A stretch of DNA of 64,000 nt from Saprospiraceae bacterium (GCA_020629965.1 JAHDCG010000016.1:1-64000); one strand, 5' to 3'; shown: positions 13,301 to 20,400, counted from the first letter of the stretch. The notes: generated by a model not told the origin, from the letters alone. Translations and numbers: made by a program.

Positions 13301-16300
13301 ACCGCCGCCGCCGGCTTGTGTCCAATCGCTGTCTTGCAATGCCAAACCTGTCGGAATATAGTCCACGACATTAACCGCCGAAGCGGGAATGCTGCCTTGG
13401 TTGAAAACCTCGATGCGGAAAGTGACGGTTTCACCTTTATATACGATGTTGTCGTCTTCGCCCGGAGCGAGGGTTTTACGGAGTGCCAAGTCAAAGCCGT
13501 CCACGCGCACGCTGCGCTGACAAGCAGCAGAATTTCCGCAGACATCGGTGACGGTTAAAGTTACGCTTTGACTGGTGCCAAGGTCAGAAACGTCAAAGTC
13601 TTCCTGTGAGAGTTCAAAAGTCAACGGGCTGCAGTTATCGGTGCTGCCGCAGTCAATGTCGGACGGGTCAATGCTCGCCTGACCGTTGGCGTCGAGCTGA
13701 ATGTCGGTATCTTCACAGCAGATGTCCGGGTCGGTGTCGTCACGGACGGAAAGTGTTTGCGTGCGGGTGATAGAGTTGCCGCAATCATCGGTGGCGCGCC
13801 ACCTGCGCTCGATGGTGTATTGGTAGGCGTTACATTGATTTGGGTCGTTGCCTTGGTTATCGGTTTGACCGAGGTATTCTACGTTGACGTTGTCGTCGCA
13901 GTTGTCTGAAGCAGTGACAATTGCCGGACCGGGGATGTTATCGCACTCAGCGGTTTGGTCGGCGGGGAAGTTGTTGAAAGTAGGGTCGGTGTTGTCATTC
14001 ACCGTGATAATCTGTGTGTGCGAAGCTTCATTACTGCAACCGTCGGTAGCTTGCCAAGTGCGTACAATTGTGTAATCACAGTCTGTATTTTCGGGTTGAC
14101 AATCATTCACCGAACCGGAGAGAATAAGATTAAAATCACCGTTTTGCGTACCGGTAGAACCTACGAAGCCGGGTACGAGGGTCGTTCCGTTACCGGGTTG
14201 GGAAATAACATCCACGTCAAACCATACGGCAAGACCTAGACCGGCTTGGAAGTTGGAAGCACCGATACCGATTTGAGTAGCGGGACCGAAACGCGTGATG
14301 TTAAGGGTTGCTCCGTTGAAATCACCCTGACCGGTCAACGTACCGTTCATGCCGATGTAGTAATAAAAGGTAGAAACATCAGGATTGGAGCAACTTTCCT
14401 CTAATTTAGGACTGCCCGGAGGTGTAGAAAAAGTACGTCCGAACAAATTGACCGTATAATCGAAACGTTGGTTACCGTTAGCAACGTTCGTTGCTGAACC
14501 CGTGATAGTTGCCGTACCGTCATTGCGCTCAACAATAGAGGCATTGTTGATACTGTAATTGTCCGTAAATCCTTCGAAAGGTAAGGTCAATCCTTTTGCA
14601 GGAGAGCCGTTACAACGGTTAATATCGCTGACACTACGATTGGTACATGCCTCAATATTACTTTCATAACGCACCTCACTGAAGTCCAAAATAACGGGGT
14701 AATTGCTACAGTTATCACTGACCGTCACATTAGCAGGCACGGGAACATCATCAGTACACTGTACATTCAAATCATTTGGGGTATTAGACAAGACAGGAGG
14801 TGTATCTTCACCGATATTGATGTAAACCCAAGCCTCGTCACAACATATTTCCGCATTGATACCTTCGTTACAAACCCGATATCTGAAAAAGTCGGGTGCA
14901 CACATGGTACTACCCGTTGCCTGATAGTTAAATTGACCGTTATTATCAATGGTGACACTACCATTGTAAGGTCCTTCAACGACCGTAATCGTCGGGTTAG
15001 ACACATTATTATCATTATTTAATACGTTGCCGGAAATATTTCCGTTGCCGCAATCGCTGCTGATGTTATTATCGTACACCGCATTGGGTTGTACGCAGGT
15101 AATACATTCGGCTATTGCGTTGACGAAACCCGCAACGACATAAGACTGACCGTTTTCACCGTTCCAACCGGGCCAGCCACTGTACTGACTTTGGTTTTGT
15201 TGCGGAGAAATCAAACGGAAACTGATATTGGTCACGTTGCCGGGTACGTTGTTGAGGGTACGGGTAATGACGTCGATACAACAAGGATTCAAGTCACCGG
15301 GATTCCATTTTTCCGTCCAACGTTCGTTGGCACTGCCGCCCGTTGCTTCCAAAAGTAAAACCCGCCCGTCGAGGGTAATTTCGGACATCGGCATTTGTAA
15401 AAATACATCACGCGGTCCCTGCGCGGCGGGTATCGGAAGGTTGAAAGTAATTTCGCTGTGGTAGCCGCTGTTGTAAGTATAGATTCCGGACTGGACGGAG
15501 CCGGTACTAATTTGTCGATTAACAAAAAGAGCTAAAGATTGGGCGTCGTGTTCGTTGGCTTCATTGAAATAAGAAACCGAAGAAACCGCCGGCAAAAAGG
15601 CACGATAGACCCAAACATTGGTACTGCTGCCAAAAGGTGTAGTGCGGGTAGCGGTATAGCTACCGCCGTCATCATCCCAAAGAACAATACTCGAACCGGG
15701 GTTGCTGCCTTTGTAAACAACTTCAGCGACAATGTCGAGGACGTTTCCGCTGTTCGGTACGTTGAGCGTAGTCGGTACATTATTTTTCAGACCGCGTGTG
15801 TAAATATCTACACGCTGCCCGTCGTCACAATCGGTCGCCACATCGGGTTCGAGAGCACAATCGACGACGGCATTCACCAAACCGGCCACCACGTAAGACT
15901 GACCGTTGTTACCGTTCCAGCCCGGCCAGCCGCTATACTGACTTTGGTTTTGTTGCGGAGAAATCAAGCGAAAAGCGACATTAGTGACATTGCCCGGCAC
16001 ATTTAACAAAGTGCGCTCAATAACATCGATACAGCAGGGATTTAAGTCGCCGGAGTTCCATTGCTCCGTCCAACGTTGAGTCACATTGCCGGCGGTAGCT
16101 TCCAAAAGGAGCACGCGACCGTCGAGGGTAATTTCGGACATCGGCATGCGCACGACGAGGTTACGTGACTCGGAAGCTGCGGGTATCGGCAGGTTGAACG
16201 TAATCTCGCTGTGGTAGCCGCTGACGTAAGTATATTTTCCCGATTGCGCCGAGCCTTTGACATCTTGACGGTACACATAAAGGGCGAGTGACTGCGCGTC

Positions 16301-17671
16301 GTGTTCGTTGGTTTGATTATTATAAGTAACGCCGGAAGTGGCGGGCAGGTAGGCGCGATAAAGCCACACATTCGAGCTGTTGCCGAAAGGCGTGGTGCGC
16401 TGCGCGGTGTAAGCATTGCCCGAGGCATCGAAAATGTTAATCGAACTGCCGGGGTTGCTGTGTTTGTAAACGATTTCGGCGACGACGGAAGTAACATTTT
16501 CCGAATTGGGAACGTGCAAAGTAGCGGGTACATTATTTTGCAGACCTAAGGTGTATAAATCGACCCGCTTCTCATCGTCACAGTTGAAAATGAAATCTTC
16601 GTCCGAGTTGCTCGAATCGCAGGGTACATTGTCGTTAGATTCTGATTTTATATTCAATTCGATGTCACCGAAGCAGATGTGTTGTAACTGACCGTTAGCG
16701 ATGCTGTGTGTGTAGAAATTAAAATCCACGACATTGGTTCCGCCGAAAATGTAGTTGACGGTATTCAAATCAACCGGGTAACTAATCGTACGCAGATTTT
16801 CGGGCTGACATACATCTTGTACACATTTCAACTCGACAGGGTCGAAGTAGCCGATAATGGTTCCGTTTAACTCGATTGGATAGCTAAGGCTAACCTGATT
16901 GACACTGCTCGGGTCGGTATTTTCCTGATAGTCACAAGCGGCAACATTAAAGGTAATGGTAAATTCTGTCACTTTACGTCCGATATTACCAATCGGATCG
17001 GAAAATACAGCTTTATCCTGATCATTGTTTTGGTAAAAATCATCGGTGGTAGAAGAATAATTCGAGCCGCATATATTGTTGGAAGTACCGGCCTGACCAT
17101 AAAGTGTCCACTGATCCATAAACACGGTGTGCGTTGACTCCTCACAAGGAACAGCGCAGGCAGTACTTGAAGAGGCAATAGTTACATTGCCGAAGTAGGC
17201 AGCATCGCAACCGTTAGCATCGGTGATTTTAATTTGCGAGTAGGTGCCGGGTTCTAAATTATAAAAGTAGTAATCATCGAAACCGTCGGTAGCACCGACG
17301 GGTCCTTTGGAGCCGGCTACACCGTCGCGCACGTAGTGCAGGTTAATCGGACCGGTAGTGCCGCAATTCGTACAGACATCGACGTGAATCATGCCGCCGA
17401 TACCATTGCAGGCTTCGTTGTGTGCGTAAAGATTATCAATAGAACACGTCATAGAATTAGCCGCGAACGCAGGTAATTCCTCGGCACCAAAACCCGAGGT
17501 GCGCAGGTTGGCTTTGACCTGACCGGCGAGGTGCGCTGTCACAGAGTTGAAAAATTTGCTGTTGGGCTTTTCGAGGGAGTTAAAAGCGAATAGTGCGGTC
17601 AGAACAGCCGCGAACAAAGCAAAGAAGAGAACTTTGGCGAATGACTGAAAAGAAGGTCGAACTTGTACCAT
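1..17671 (-). CDS. Giant secreted repeat adhesin (DUF11 + HYR-like), C-terminus outside window
   Basis: An uninterrupted minus-strand frame runs from an ATG at 17671 to the window edge, giving at least 5,890 residues with no stop seen. Residues 1 to about 28 form a signal peptide with a hydrophobic core rich in Phe, Ala and Leu. Residues to about 870 are a Cys-rich unique region with a duplicated module. At about 870-1390 there are Ig/HYR-like segments. From about 1390 to 4400 there are about 19 DUF11-like domains (motifs such as DLALRKTL, NQGT, DYVPAGL) separated by acidic Asp/Glu linkers of DxDxD type. From about 4400 onward there are about 16 HYR-like domains (motifs VTFTATDDCGN, TATFTI, ECDG). 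Such proteins in Bacteroidota are large surface adhesins or gliding/matrix proteins, usually exported by T9SS; the sorting domain would be beyond position 1. The acidic linkers suggest calcium binding (inference). A 1.2-kb intergenic region precedes the gene. The exact function and ligand are unknown. Confidence 0.9.
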   Translation of the reverse strand, partial: MVQVRPSFQSFAKVLFFALFAAVLTALFAFNSLEKPNSKFFNSVTAHLAGQVKANLRTSGFGAEELPAFAANSMTCSIDNLYAHNEACNGIGGMIHVDVCTNCGTTGPINLHYVRDGVAGSKGPVGATDGFDDYYFYNLEPGTYSQIKITDANGCDAAYFGNVTIASSSTACAVPCEESTHTVFMDQWTLYGQAGTSNNICGSNYSSTTDDFYQNNDQDKAVFSDPIGNIGRKVTEFTITFNVAACDYQENTDPSSVNQVSLSYPIELNGTIIGYFDPVELKCVQDVCQPENLRTISYPVDLNTVNYIFGGTNVVDFNFYTHSIANGQLQHICFGDIELNIKSESNDNVPCDSSNSDEDFIFNCDDEKRVDLYTLGLQNNVPATLHVPNSENVTSVVAEIVYKHSNPGSSINIFDASGNAYTAQRTTPFGNSSNVWLYRAYLPATSGVTYNNQTNEHDAQSLALYVYRQDVKGSAQSGKYTYVSGYHSEITFNLPIPAASESRNLVVRMPMSEITLDGRVLLLEATAGNVTQRWTEQWNSGDLNPCCIDVIERTLLNVPGNVTNVAFRLISPQQNQSQYSGWPGWNGNNGQSYVVAGLVNAVVDCALEPDVATDCDDGQRVDIYTRGLKNNVPTTLNVPNSGNVLDIVAEVVYKGSNPGSSIVLWDDDGGSYTATRTTPFGSSTNVWVYRAFLPAVSSVSYFNEANEHDAQSLALFVNRQISTGSVQSGIYTYNSGYHSEITFNLPIPAAQGPRDVFLQMPMSEITLDGRVLLLEATGGSANERWTEKWNPGDLNPCCIDVITRTLNNVPGNVTNISFRLISPQQNQSQYSGWPGWNGENGQSYVVAGFVNAIAECITCVQPNAVYDNNISSDCGNGNISGNVLNNDNNVSNPTITVVEGPYNGSVTIDNNGQFNYQATGSTMCAPDFFRYRVCNEGINAEICCDEAWVYINIGEDTPPVLSNTPNDLNVQCTDDVPVPANVTVSDNCSNYPVILDFSEVRYESNIEACTNRSVSDINRCNGSPAKGLTLPFEGFTDNYSINNASIVERNDGTATITGSATNVANGNQRFDYTVNLFGRTFSTPPGSPKLEESCSNPDVSTFYYYIGMNGTLTGQGDFNGATLNITRFGPATQIGIGASNFQAGLGLAVWFDVDVISQPGNGTTLVPGFVGSTGTQNGDFNLILSGSVNDCQPENTDCDYTIVRTWQATDGCSNEASHTQIITVNDNTDPTFNNFPADQTAECDNIPGPAIVTASDNCDDNVNVEYLGQTDNQGNDPNQCNAYQYTIERRWRATDDCGNSITRTQTLSVRDDTDPDICCEDTDIQLDANGQASIDPSDIDCGSTDNCSPLTFELSQEDFDVSDLGTSQSVTLTVTDVCGNSAACQRSVRVDGFDLALRKTLAPGEDDNIVYKGETVTFRIEVFNQGSIPASAVNVVDYIPTGLALQDSDWTQAGGGGQASIQLPGTIQPNQSAFVDITFLVTQDFQGEIINRAEITGANAPAGFTNVDIDSTPDGNPGNDGNEVDNEINNNGGDEDDADREPLQVEVFDLALRKTVNNNQTDSPLVAGRFVTFNIQVFNQGTVNAQGIEIVDYIPAGFTLADNAWTANGGMATLNNPLSINAGGNQTVQIRFQVNDFVEGEILNFAEIKAARDNNGDQVPDVDSTPDMNQGNDTLVDNEINNGGGDEDDADVEPVLVDRFDLAIIKTFNSVLSQNPVLQNRLVTFEIMVANQGTVDATQVRLVDYIPAGLTLEDPAWTANAAGTVATLNTPFNLNANMNNTVPITFRVNSGVTGDLINRAEISDAKDENGDAIEDFDSTPDTNPNNDNGGQVGTPTDNETEENGKQGGDEDDADPALVNVRTFDLALTKSVNSGTIMPIVTGRTVIFDINVINQGNVFATGIELTDYVPAGLTLVPNNGWSMNGAVAVYDTELSLQPGENQTVQISFTVDEFVEGSIQNFAEISGADDEFGVPADDIDSTDDQNNGNDTVVDGVTDNTGGDEDDHDIETILVERFDLAIIKTFNSNLSENPVLQNRLITFEITVANQGTIGATNVELVDYIPAGLTLEDSDWTANAAGTMATLNNPFTLGVGQNNVVPITFRVNAGVTGDLVNRAEIKNATDPNGVTVIDFDSTPDMNPDNDNGGVPGGASDDETEENGKQGGDEDDADPAIVTVETFDLALLKTLNSNTQQPIVTGRTVIFDIYVENQGTVPASGIELTDNIPAGLTLVPGNGWSVSGGLAVFNTELSLGVGENQTVQITFTVDEFTEGSIQNFAEISQADDESGNPADDIDSTPDQNDGNDTVVDGVLDGTDGDEDDSDLEIILVERFDLAIIKTFNNVLSQNPVLQNRLVTFEIMVANQGTIPATQVELVDYIPAGLTLEDSDWTANAAGTMATLNAPFSLNNGQNTVIPITFRVDAGVTGDLVNRAEIKDAKDEFGADVIDFDSTPDMDVANDNGGEPGGASDDETEENGKQGGDEDDADPAIVTVQTFDLALRKTLNSNTQQPIVTGRTVIFDIYVENQGNVFATGIELTDYVPAGLTLVPNNGWTMNGAVAEYDTELSLQPGDNQTVQITFTVDEFVEGSLQNFAEISGADDEFGVPADDIDSTDDQNNGNDTVVNDVLDGTDGDEDDHDIEIIVVERFDLALIKTFNSVLSENPVLQNRLVTFEITVANQGTIPATAIELVDYIPAGLTLEDSDWTANAAGTMATLNNTFDLPAPGNTVIPITFRVNSGVTGDLVNRAEIKDAKDQFGADVIDFDSTPDMDVANDNGGEPGGATDDETEENGKQGGDEDDADPAIVTVQTFDLALLKTLNSNTQQPIVTGRTVIFDIQVINQGNVFATGIELTDYVPAGLTLVPGNGWTMSGDLAEYNTELSLQPGEDQTVQISFTVDEFIEGSIQNFAEISGADDEFGVPADDIDSTDDQDDSNDTIVDGVTDNTGGDEDDSDIEIIVVERFDLALIKTFNNVLSENPVLQNRLVTFEITVANQGTIDATNVVLTDYIPAGLTLEDSDWTANAAGTVATLNTPFDLNASMNNVVPITFRVNSGVTGDLVNRAEISDAKDEFGADVIDFDSTPDTDAANDNGGVPGGASDDETEENGKQGGDEDDADPAIVTVQTFDLALLKTLNSNTQQPIVTGRTVIFDIQVINQGTVLASGIELTDYVPAGLTLVPGNGWTMNGDLAEYDTELSLQPGDDQTVQISFTVDEFIEGSLQNFAEISGADDEFGVPADDIDSTDDQDDSNDTIVDGVTDNTGGDEDDSDIEIIVVERFDLALIKTFNNVLSENPVLQNRLVTFEITVANQGTIDATNVVLTDYIPEGLTLEDSDWTANAAGTVATLNTPFNLNSTMNTTIPITFRVNAGVTGDLVNRAEISDAKDEFGADVIDFDSTPDANVGNDNGGVPGGASDDETEENGKQGGDEDDADPAIVTVQTFDLALRKTLNSNTQQPIVTGRTVIFDIYVENQGTVFASGIELTDYVPAGLTLVPNNGWTMNGGLAEYDTELSLQPGENQTVQISFTVDEFIEGSLQNFAEISGADDEFGVPADDIDSTDDQDNGNDTVVNDVLDNTGGDEDDHDVEIIVVERFDLALIKTFNNVLSENPVLQNRLVTFEITVANQGTIDATNVVLTDYIPEGLTLEDSDWTANGNGTVATLNTPFNLNASMNTVVPITFRVDSGVTGDLVNRAEISDAKDEFGADVIDFDSTPDTDVTNDNGGVPGGASDDETEENGKQGGDEDDADPAIVTVQTYDLALRKTLNTNTQQPIIAGRTVIFDIYVENQGTVFASGIELIDYVPAGLTLVANNGWTMNGANAVFNNELSLQPGANETVQISFTVDAFVEGGLENYAEISQADDEFGVPADDIDSTPDQNNDNDTVVDNVLDNTDGDEDDHDIEVIVVERFDLALIKLFDFNANQSPILQNRDVTFNLVIANQGTVDATNIALADYVPAEFTLNDPDWTYNATTGIATLNNPFNLAANSNVTVPITFTVNDGVSGQVTNNAEISSASDEFGVIAEDFDSTPDTDLTNDQAVVNSDADNETEENGKQGGDEDDSDPEDIVVETLDLAIRKTLSGSTQQPILQNRLVTFDLRVFNQGTVAASEIEITDYIPTGLTLEDPAWTANGNQAVYNTLLTVGPGQDEFLTITFRVNEGVTGDLRNFVEISDDADEFGEDADDIDSDADNDPDNDGPVTDNEIDNGNNDEDDSDEDIFTVETYDLAIRKEIINAPDTIRAGEDVQFLITVFNQGTVAANGIDVIDYLPENFILSPNDGNGWSATADGNLTNTINSAIAPGGSTPLNLILQVEADAEAGIYENFTEITGGNDANGAPADDIDSTPDTDPDNDTVVDNEIDNNGGDEDDHDIEVIDFVCDNIPPVITGVPADITIECDETVPTPPALYTVVMVDDESDQPGVVLEFEEVTTQSGDPETCEDYTFTITRTWTATDICQNVSTAVQVITVQDTSAPVIDVEAQDETVTCNDDAQTLLQTWLDNNGNASATDNCDAAFVWTNNFGDGAELSDECGGTGSVTVTFTATDECGNATSTTATFTINDEIAPTIDTEAQDLTVQCDGNGNTDALNAWLASNGGGVASDDCSEVTWSNDFDENTNPVSDECGATGSVTVTFTATDDCGNPSSTTATFTIEDTTAPEITVEAQDITVECDGGGNEAEFANWLADNGGAEASDVCSDVTWSNEIVNIQEECGATVITTVTFTATDDCDNSSSTTATFTITDTSVPVFDVEPQDITIECDPANNQDLINQWLADVGGAEFSDSCSGSDIEITNNYNFGNFATDCGQAGSIEVIFTATDDCGLSTTAAATFTIEDTTAPTITAEAQDVTVDCFPESNENQFENFLNFNGSATATDACGEITWTNDYDPVNNPFTDECGETGSVTVTFTATDNCGNATSTTATFTIIDETAPSIGIEAEDLTVQCDGEGNLDALNAWLDDNGGAGANDLCSEVTWSNDYDENTNPVSDDCGTSGSVTVTFTATDDCGNAANTTATFTIEDNDAPEITVEASDITVECDGSGNQDDLNQWLANNGGATATDVCDDNFVWSNNYDVNTNPVSDECGETGFVSVTFTATDACGNAASTTATFIIIDTTPPTIDGEAQDMTVECDSDNNVQQLEDWLANNGGATASDQCSGNNVTWENDYLAGNFVQDCGLTGSWTVTFTATDDCGNSASTTATFTLEDNSAPEFSTEAVDQTVDCFSDANGNELENWLNSNGGAIATDNCTEGFTWTNNFDEVGLSDDCGATGSATITFTVTDDCGNSASTTATFTIIDETAPNIQSAAQDETVACDGNQEAQLDAWLANNAGAAANDLCSEVEWSNDYVPANFTDECGETGAVTVTFTATDDCGNTAETTATFTVTDDTAPVFTTGAQNANAECNDDAQAALAAWLADNAGAAATDACSEVTFTNNYDENNFVLDCGTTGSVEVTFTASDDCGNSVNTVATFTIVDTTNPEITGVANDLTVECDGSGNEAELAAWLESNGGATAADDCDAELTWSNDYSGTLSDECGATGNAVVTFTATDDCGNSISTTGLFIIVDTEAPTIDTEAGDLTVDCDGAGNTDALNAWLNNQGGAAASDICSGTEITWDNNYDAANFTDECGATGSVTVVFTASDACGNSVNTTATFTIEDENAPALTAEADDLTVPCDGAGNTEALNNWLNGNGGAIATDACDNDLDWSNDYDANNFITDCGEAGSVTVTFTATDDCDNAVSTTATFTIEDDIAPEIVASASDLTVECDGGGNEAELEAWLASNGGATATDACDSDLTWENDFTSLTDECGATGFASVTFTVSDDCGNSVSTTATFIIVDTEAPTFDTEAANARVECDGDQQAALDAWLSNNGGATASDDCGSVTFSSNYDAANFTDECGETG
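4545..13500 (-). repeat. DUF11-like domain array with acidic linkers, about 19 units
   Basis: Alternating domains of about 155-160 residues occur in two flavours. One carries VTVQTFDLALRKTLN-like openings and a conserved GKQGGDEDDADP linker before it. The other carries VERFDLALIKTFN-like openings and a DDIDST...NDTVV linker. The shared core (fall-in of NQGT, DYxPxGL, WT, ITFxV, EISxAxDEFG) fits the DUF11/conserved-repeat family of stalk-like Ig domains. The linkers carry several DxDxD/DxDxxxD stretches reminiscent of calcium-binding thrombospondin type 3 sequences. Confidence 0.8.
5896..12520 (-). repeat. Exact 945-bp tandem super-repeat, seven consecutive intervals
   Basis: The anchor ggttttgcag (one or two substitutions allowed) starts at 5896, 6841, 7786, 8731, 9676, 10621, 11566 and 12511: seven intervals of exactly 945 bp. 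A second anchor, gtacgacccg, starts at 6351, 7296, 8241, 9186, 10131, 11076 and 12021: six intervals of exactly 945 bp. Each 945-bp unit encodes 315 residues, that is one pair of DUF11 domains. No indel has accumulated in over 6.6 kb. Confidence 0.93.
15085..16600 (-). repeat. 753-bp in-frame intragenic duplication
   Basis: Two consecutive modules of 251 codons in the N-terminal part of the giant adhesin are near copies. The block gactgacc...gttcca occurs at 15144 and again at 15897 (753 bp apart), and paired blocks run throughout. Both copies encode VDIYT/VDLYT, NVPNS, HDAQSLAL, GYHSEITFNLP, MSEITLDGRVLLLEAT and SGWPGWNG motifs. It is not a family I recognise; two surface-lectin-like or wall-binding modules are possible but unsupported. 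Confidence 0.85.
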
Positions 17672-18900
17672 AATGACTGATTGTAGTTTTCGGTTTGCAA
17701 AAACCGAGATAGTGTTTTGTTTCGGTAAAATGCTGTAAACAATTACTATAAGCAAAAACAAGCCCGGTATCTCCGGGGGGAAGAAATTAAGGCGTGAAAA
17801 ATTGTAAAAACATGTGCGGAAATACAGGAGGGATTTGTATTCCGAAAAACCGCGAACGGTTCGATTGTGTGTTTGTAAAGTTATTGTTTCGGCCTAAAGG
17901 GAGGTAAAGCCGTATTGTATATGGTAGAGTACAGAGGAGGTAGTTTGCAAAGAAAACTATGTCTTCATTTGCTCTATTGTTACGCAAAATCGGAAATAAG
18001 TCACTTTTAACTGTGCTTTTTCAAAAAAAAAGGGGGAATTTGCCCGAATTGCTTTGTCGATTGTGACAAAAAAGACGGGACTTTAATAAAATTAAATACA
18101 AAAAGAACATATTTGAGGGAGGGGGTTTCGGAAAAAACGGAGCTAAAGCCCTTTATTTTCCTTTCATTCTTCAAATATAGGTCTTTTGTAAAAGAAAAAA
18201 CAGCGAATGAGTAACTTTCGGGAAAAATGTTATCGGCACAAGGGAAAATCGGAACAGTCAACAGCGGGTTAGTTACGTTTATTACTTTGTTAATGAGCGA
18301 AAAACGCATAAGAAAAACATGCCGGATGATGAGAAAAAAAAGTTTGAATGCTGTCACATTTTTTCAATTTTACCGAAAATCAATAATCGGCAATTTTGTG
18401 ACAGGGTAAACTTAAAAATATAAACGAAATAAATATAGGTTTTACTTTTGTTAAGGCTCCCCTTCATCTTACTTCAAAAGCAGTACCAAAAACGGCGAAG
18501 AGGTCGGAGAGCAAAGGAAGTCAGAGAGAATAAGCCGTTTCACCCGAGTGCATGCGGAATGCTGACGGCTTCGGATTCGGGGATTTTAAATATTAGGTAA
18601 AAATGGTATGAGTGACGTTGTTTTGGGGGAGCGGGGAATATGCGGTTTTTGTTTTTTTCTTCATGTTTGGATTGGAATCAGAATTGAGGGGGGATAGTTT
18701 ATTTTGTGGTTTAAATTTGTGCATCGAACGACCCGACGTAATAATGTATGAGTAGCTTTTTGTCCTAAACCTTTAGACTAAATCAGGCGATTAGTCCGAA
18801 ATGTAATCATTTAAAAACTGCTGCTTGTACGTTAAACTAAAACGAACGGTTATCCGATACTTATTTTCGCAGATAAATCGCCTTCAAAACCCGTTTCAGT
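17672..18900. other. 1.2-kb intergenic region upstream of giant adhesin
   Basis: No convincing gene is seen; short frames here lack plausible composition. It is AT-rich. A minus-strand TATATTTG (18172-18179) and a plus-strand TACTTTTG (18443-18450) match the Bacteroidota -7 element TAnnTTTG, but neither has a well-spaced upstream TTG, and both would leave leaders of more than 400 nt. The region probably holds the adhesin's regulatory DNA. Confidence 0.5.
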
Positions 18901-19771
18901 ATGAAAACGACATTTAAATTCAACCTCAAAAGTCTTTTCTCGTTACTCTTGTTCAGTTCTCTTTTCTTGAGTTCCGTAAAAGCACAGGAAATCAATTTGT
19001 TTAATCCCGTTCCTCTTTCCTCCTTAAATTTGACCGTCGGGCAGCAAGATTTTTACGAAAAAAATCATAAATCTCCCTGATGTAGAAGCGGCGCAAATCA
19101 TTCAATTCGGTAATCTGCCCGATTTGCAGCAAGACGGAAATTTGACATTTACCATTCCGCTTTTTGAAGATGCCTTGTTTAAAGCACAAGCAAAAATAGT
19201 AGAAGCTCAAAGTACCGAGGAGTACAGATGGATAGGTAAGCTAATCGACGGTGTCGAAGGTGACATTTCCGTAGTCTCCGACCCGCAAGCCGGCACTTGT
19301 GCCTACGTCGATTTAATCAATCGTACTTACACAATCTTTCCGCTCGGTGGAAACTTGGGTGTTCTTACCAAAGTAACTCACCAAGTCGATGCCGTAGTGT
19401 GTAGCCTGACTGAACCTCCTGAGAATACCGAAATACAAGAGTTTTGCGGCGAAAATCCTTCTTGCTCGGAAGGTGTAGTAGATGTGTTGGTTTTAGTAAC
19501 CGATGAGGCACGCGATTTTTTTGCTGATTTTAATCCGCTTTTGGTTTCAATTTATGTCAATTTAGGTTTTGCAAGTGTCGATGCAGCCCTAAGCAACAGC
19601 GGCATTACCGATAAAAAAGTACGCTTTCGGTCAGTGGCTTTTGATTTTAATGATTATACCACAAGTCTAAGTGACCCTATTCGTAAAGATACAGAAACAT
19701 TAGAAGCATTACCCGAAGCCCAATCAGTAAGCTACAAACCAAAACACAGACATTTTCCGAAAAATTCGTGA
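18901..19771 (+). pseudogene. Truncated, frameshifted secreted zincin-type metalloprotease
   Basis: ATG 18901 opens a clear signal peptide (MKTTFKFNLKSLFS... ending SVKA/QE) that stops after 59 codons at 19078-19080. The downstream frame, open from 19034 to 19771, continues the same protein. Removing one A from the run of seven A at 19058-19064 joins the frames into about 290 residues. The second half contains VVDVLVLVTDEARDFF and later NSGI, the start of the reprolysin/M12B-like secreted metalloprotease domain seen in Bacteroidota. The protein stops before any HExxH zinc site, so the catalytic half is missing. It is therefore a double lesion: frameshift plus 3' truncation. A sequencing error could explain the frameshift but not the missing catalytic half. 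Confidence 0.7.
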
Positions 19772-19854
19772 TTACGGATTAAAAACCTAAACCATTTTAA
19801 CTCAATCACGGAGAGAATATATCCCGATATATTCTCTTCGCTAAACAATACACA

Positions 19855-20400
19855 ATGAAAAATTTATTTTTTCTGTTCCTCACCTTTTCTTTGCTCCTTC
19901 CTTTTGGTTGCAAAAAATATGAAATGCGGGTAGCGGATAACTCAGACAACGGCATAATGACGGCGGAATTTAACAATCGAACCGATTGGGAAGCTACCGG
20001 GTCAGCTAAAATAATCGATGACAAACTTTTTCTCGGAGGAATTGCTTATGTTGAAACAAATGAAGATTTTTTAATTATGAAAGAATTTGCCTCCTTCGAA
20101 AATTTACCGATTGGAGTCGGTAAATATAACCTCGAAGCAAATGACAGTTCAAATCCCGAAAATAAAATAATCAGATTTCGTACCATTTGGGATGCAGATG
20201 TCAGCGGTGATAAATATGTACCCCGTGCAAACAAAGACAATTGGATTCGCATTACCGAAATTGACACCCTCGCCGGCTTTGTACGCGGCACATTTGAACT
20301 CAATCTCGAAATAGAAGATGCAGATAACAAAACAATACCGAGCAACCCGGATAAGATAAAATTGAAAGACGGGCGGTTTGATATTTTGCTGACGGAGTGA
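19855..20400 (+). CDS. DUF6252-like lipoprotein
   Basis: 181 residues starting at ATG 19855. The N-terminus is a lipoprotein signal (hydrophobic stretch then FGC at Cys 19 followed by KK). The body has TDWEATGSAKIIDDKLFLGG near residue 50, an acidic W/D-rich middle, and a late WIRITEID...GFVRGTFELNL block. This strand order matches the Bacteroidota DUF6252/DUF5025-type lipoproteins as I remember them, whose function is unknown. It follows the broken protease by 83 bp and ends before a hairpin terminator. It is probably exported to the outer membrane. Family assignment is moderate; lipoprotein status is strong. Confidence 0.75.
   Translation: MKNLFFLFLTFSLLLPFGCKKYEMRVADNSDNGIMTAEFNNRTDWEATGSAKIIDDKLFLGGIAYVETNEDFLIMKEFASFENLPIGVGKYNLEANDSSNPENKIIRFRTIWDADVSGDKYVPRANKDNWIRITEIDTLAGFVRGTFELNLEIEDADNKTIPSNPDKIKLKDGRFDILLTE

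Noticed and set aside
4433-13558. Recurring plus-strand open frames every 945 bp
   Set aside because: They are antisense shadows of the DUF11 repeat array; their exact repetition comes from the coding repeat on the other strand.
18007-18357. 116-codon minus-strand frame in the intergenic region
   Set aside because: AT-driven Phe-rich frame with no signal, domain or start context.
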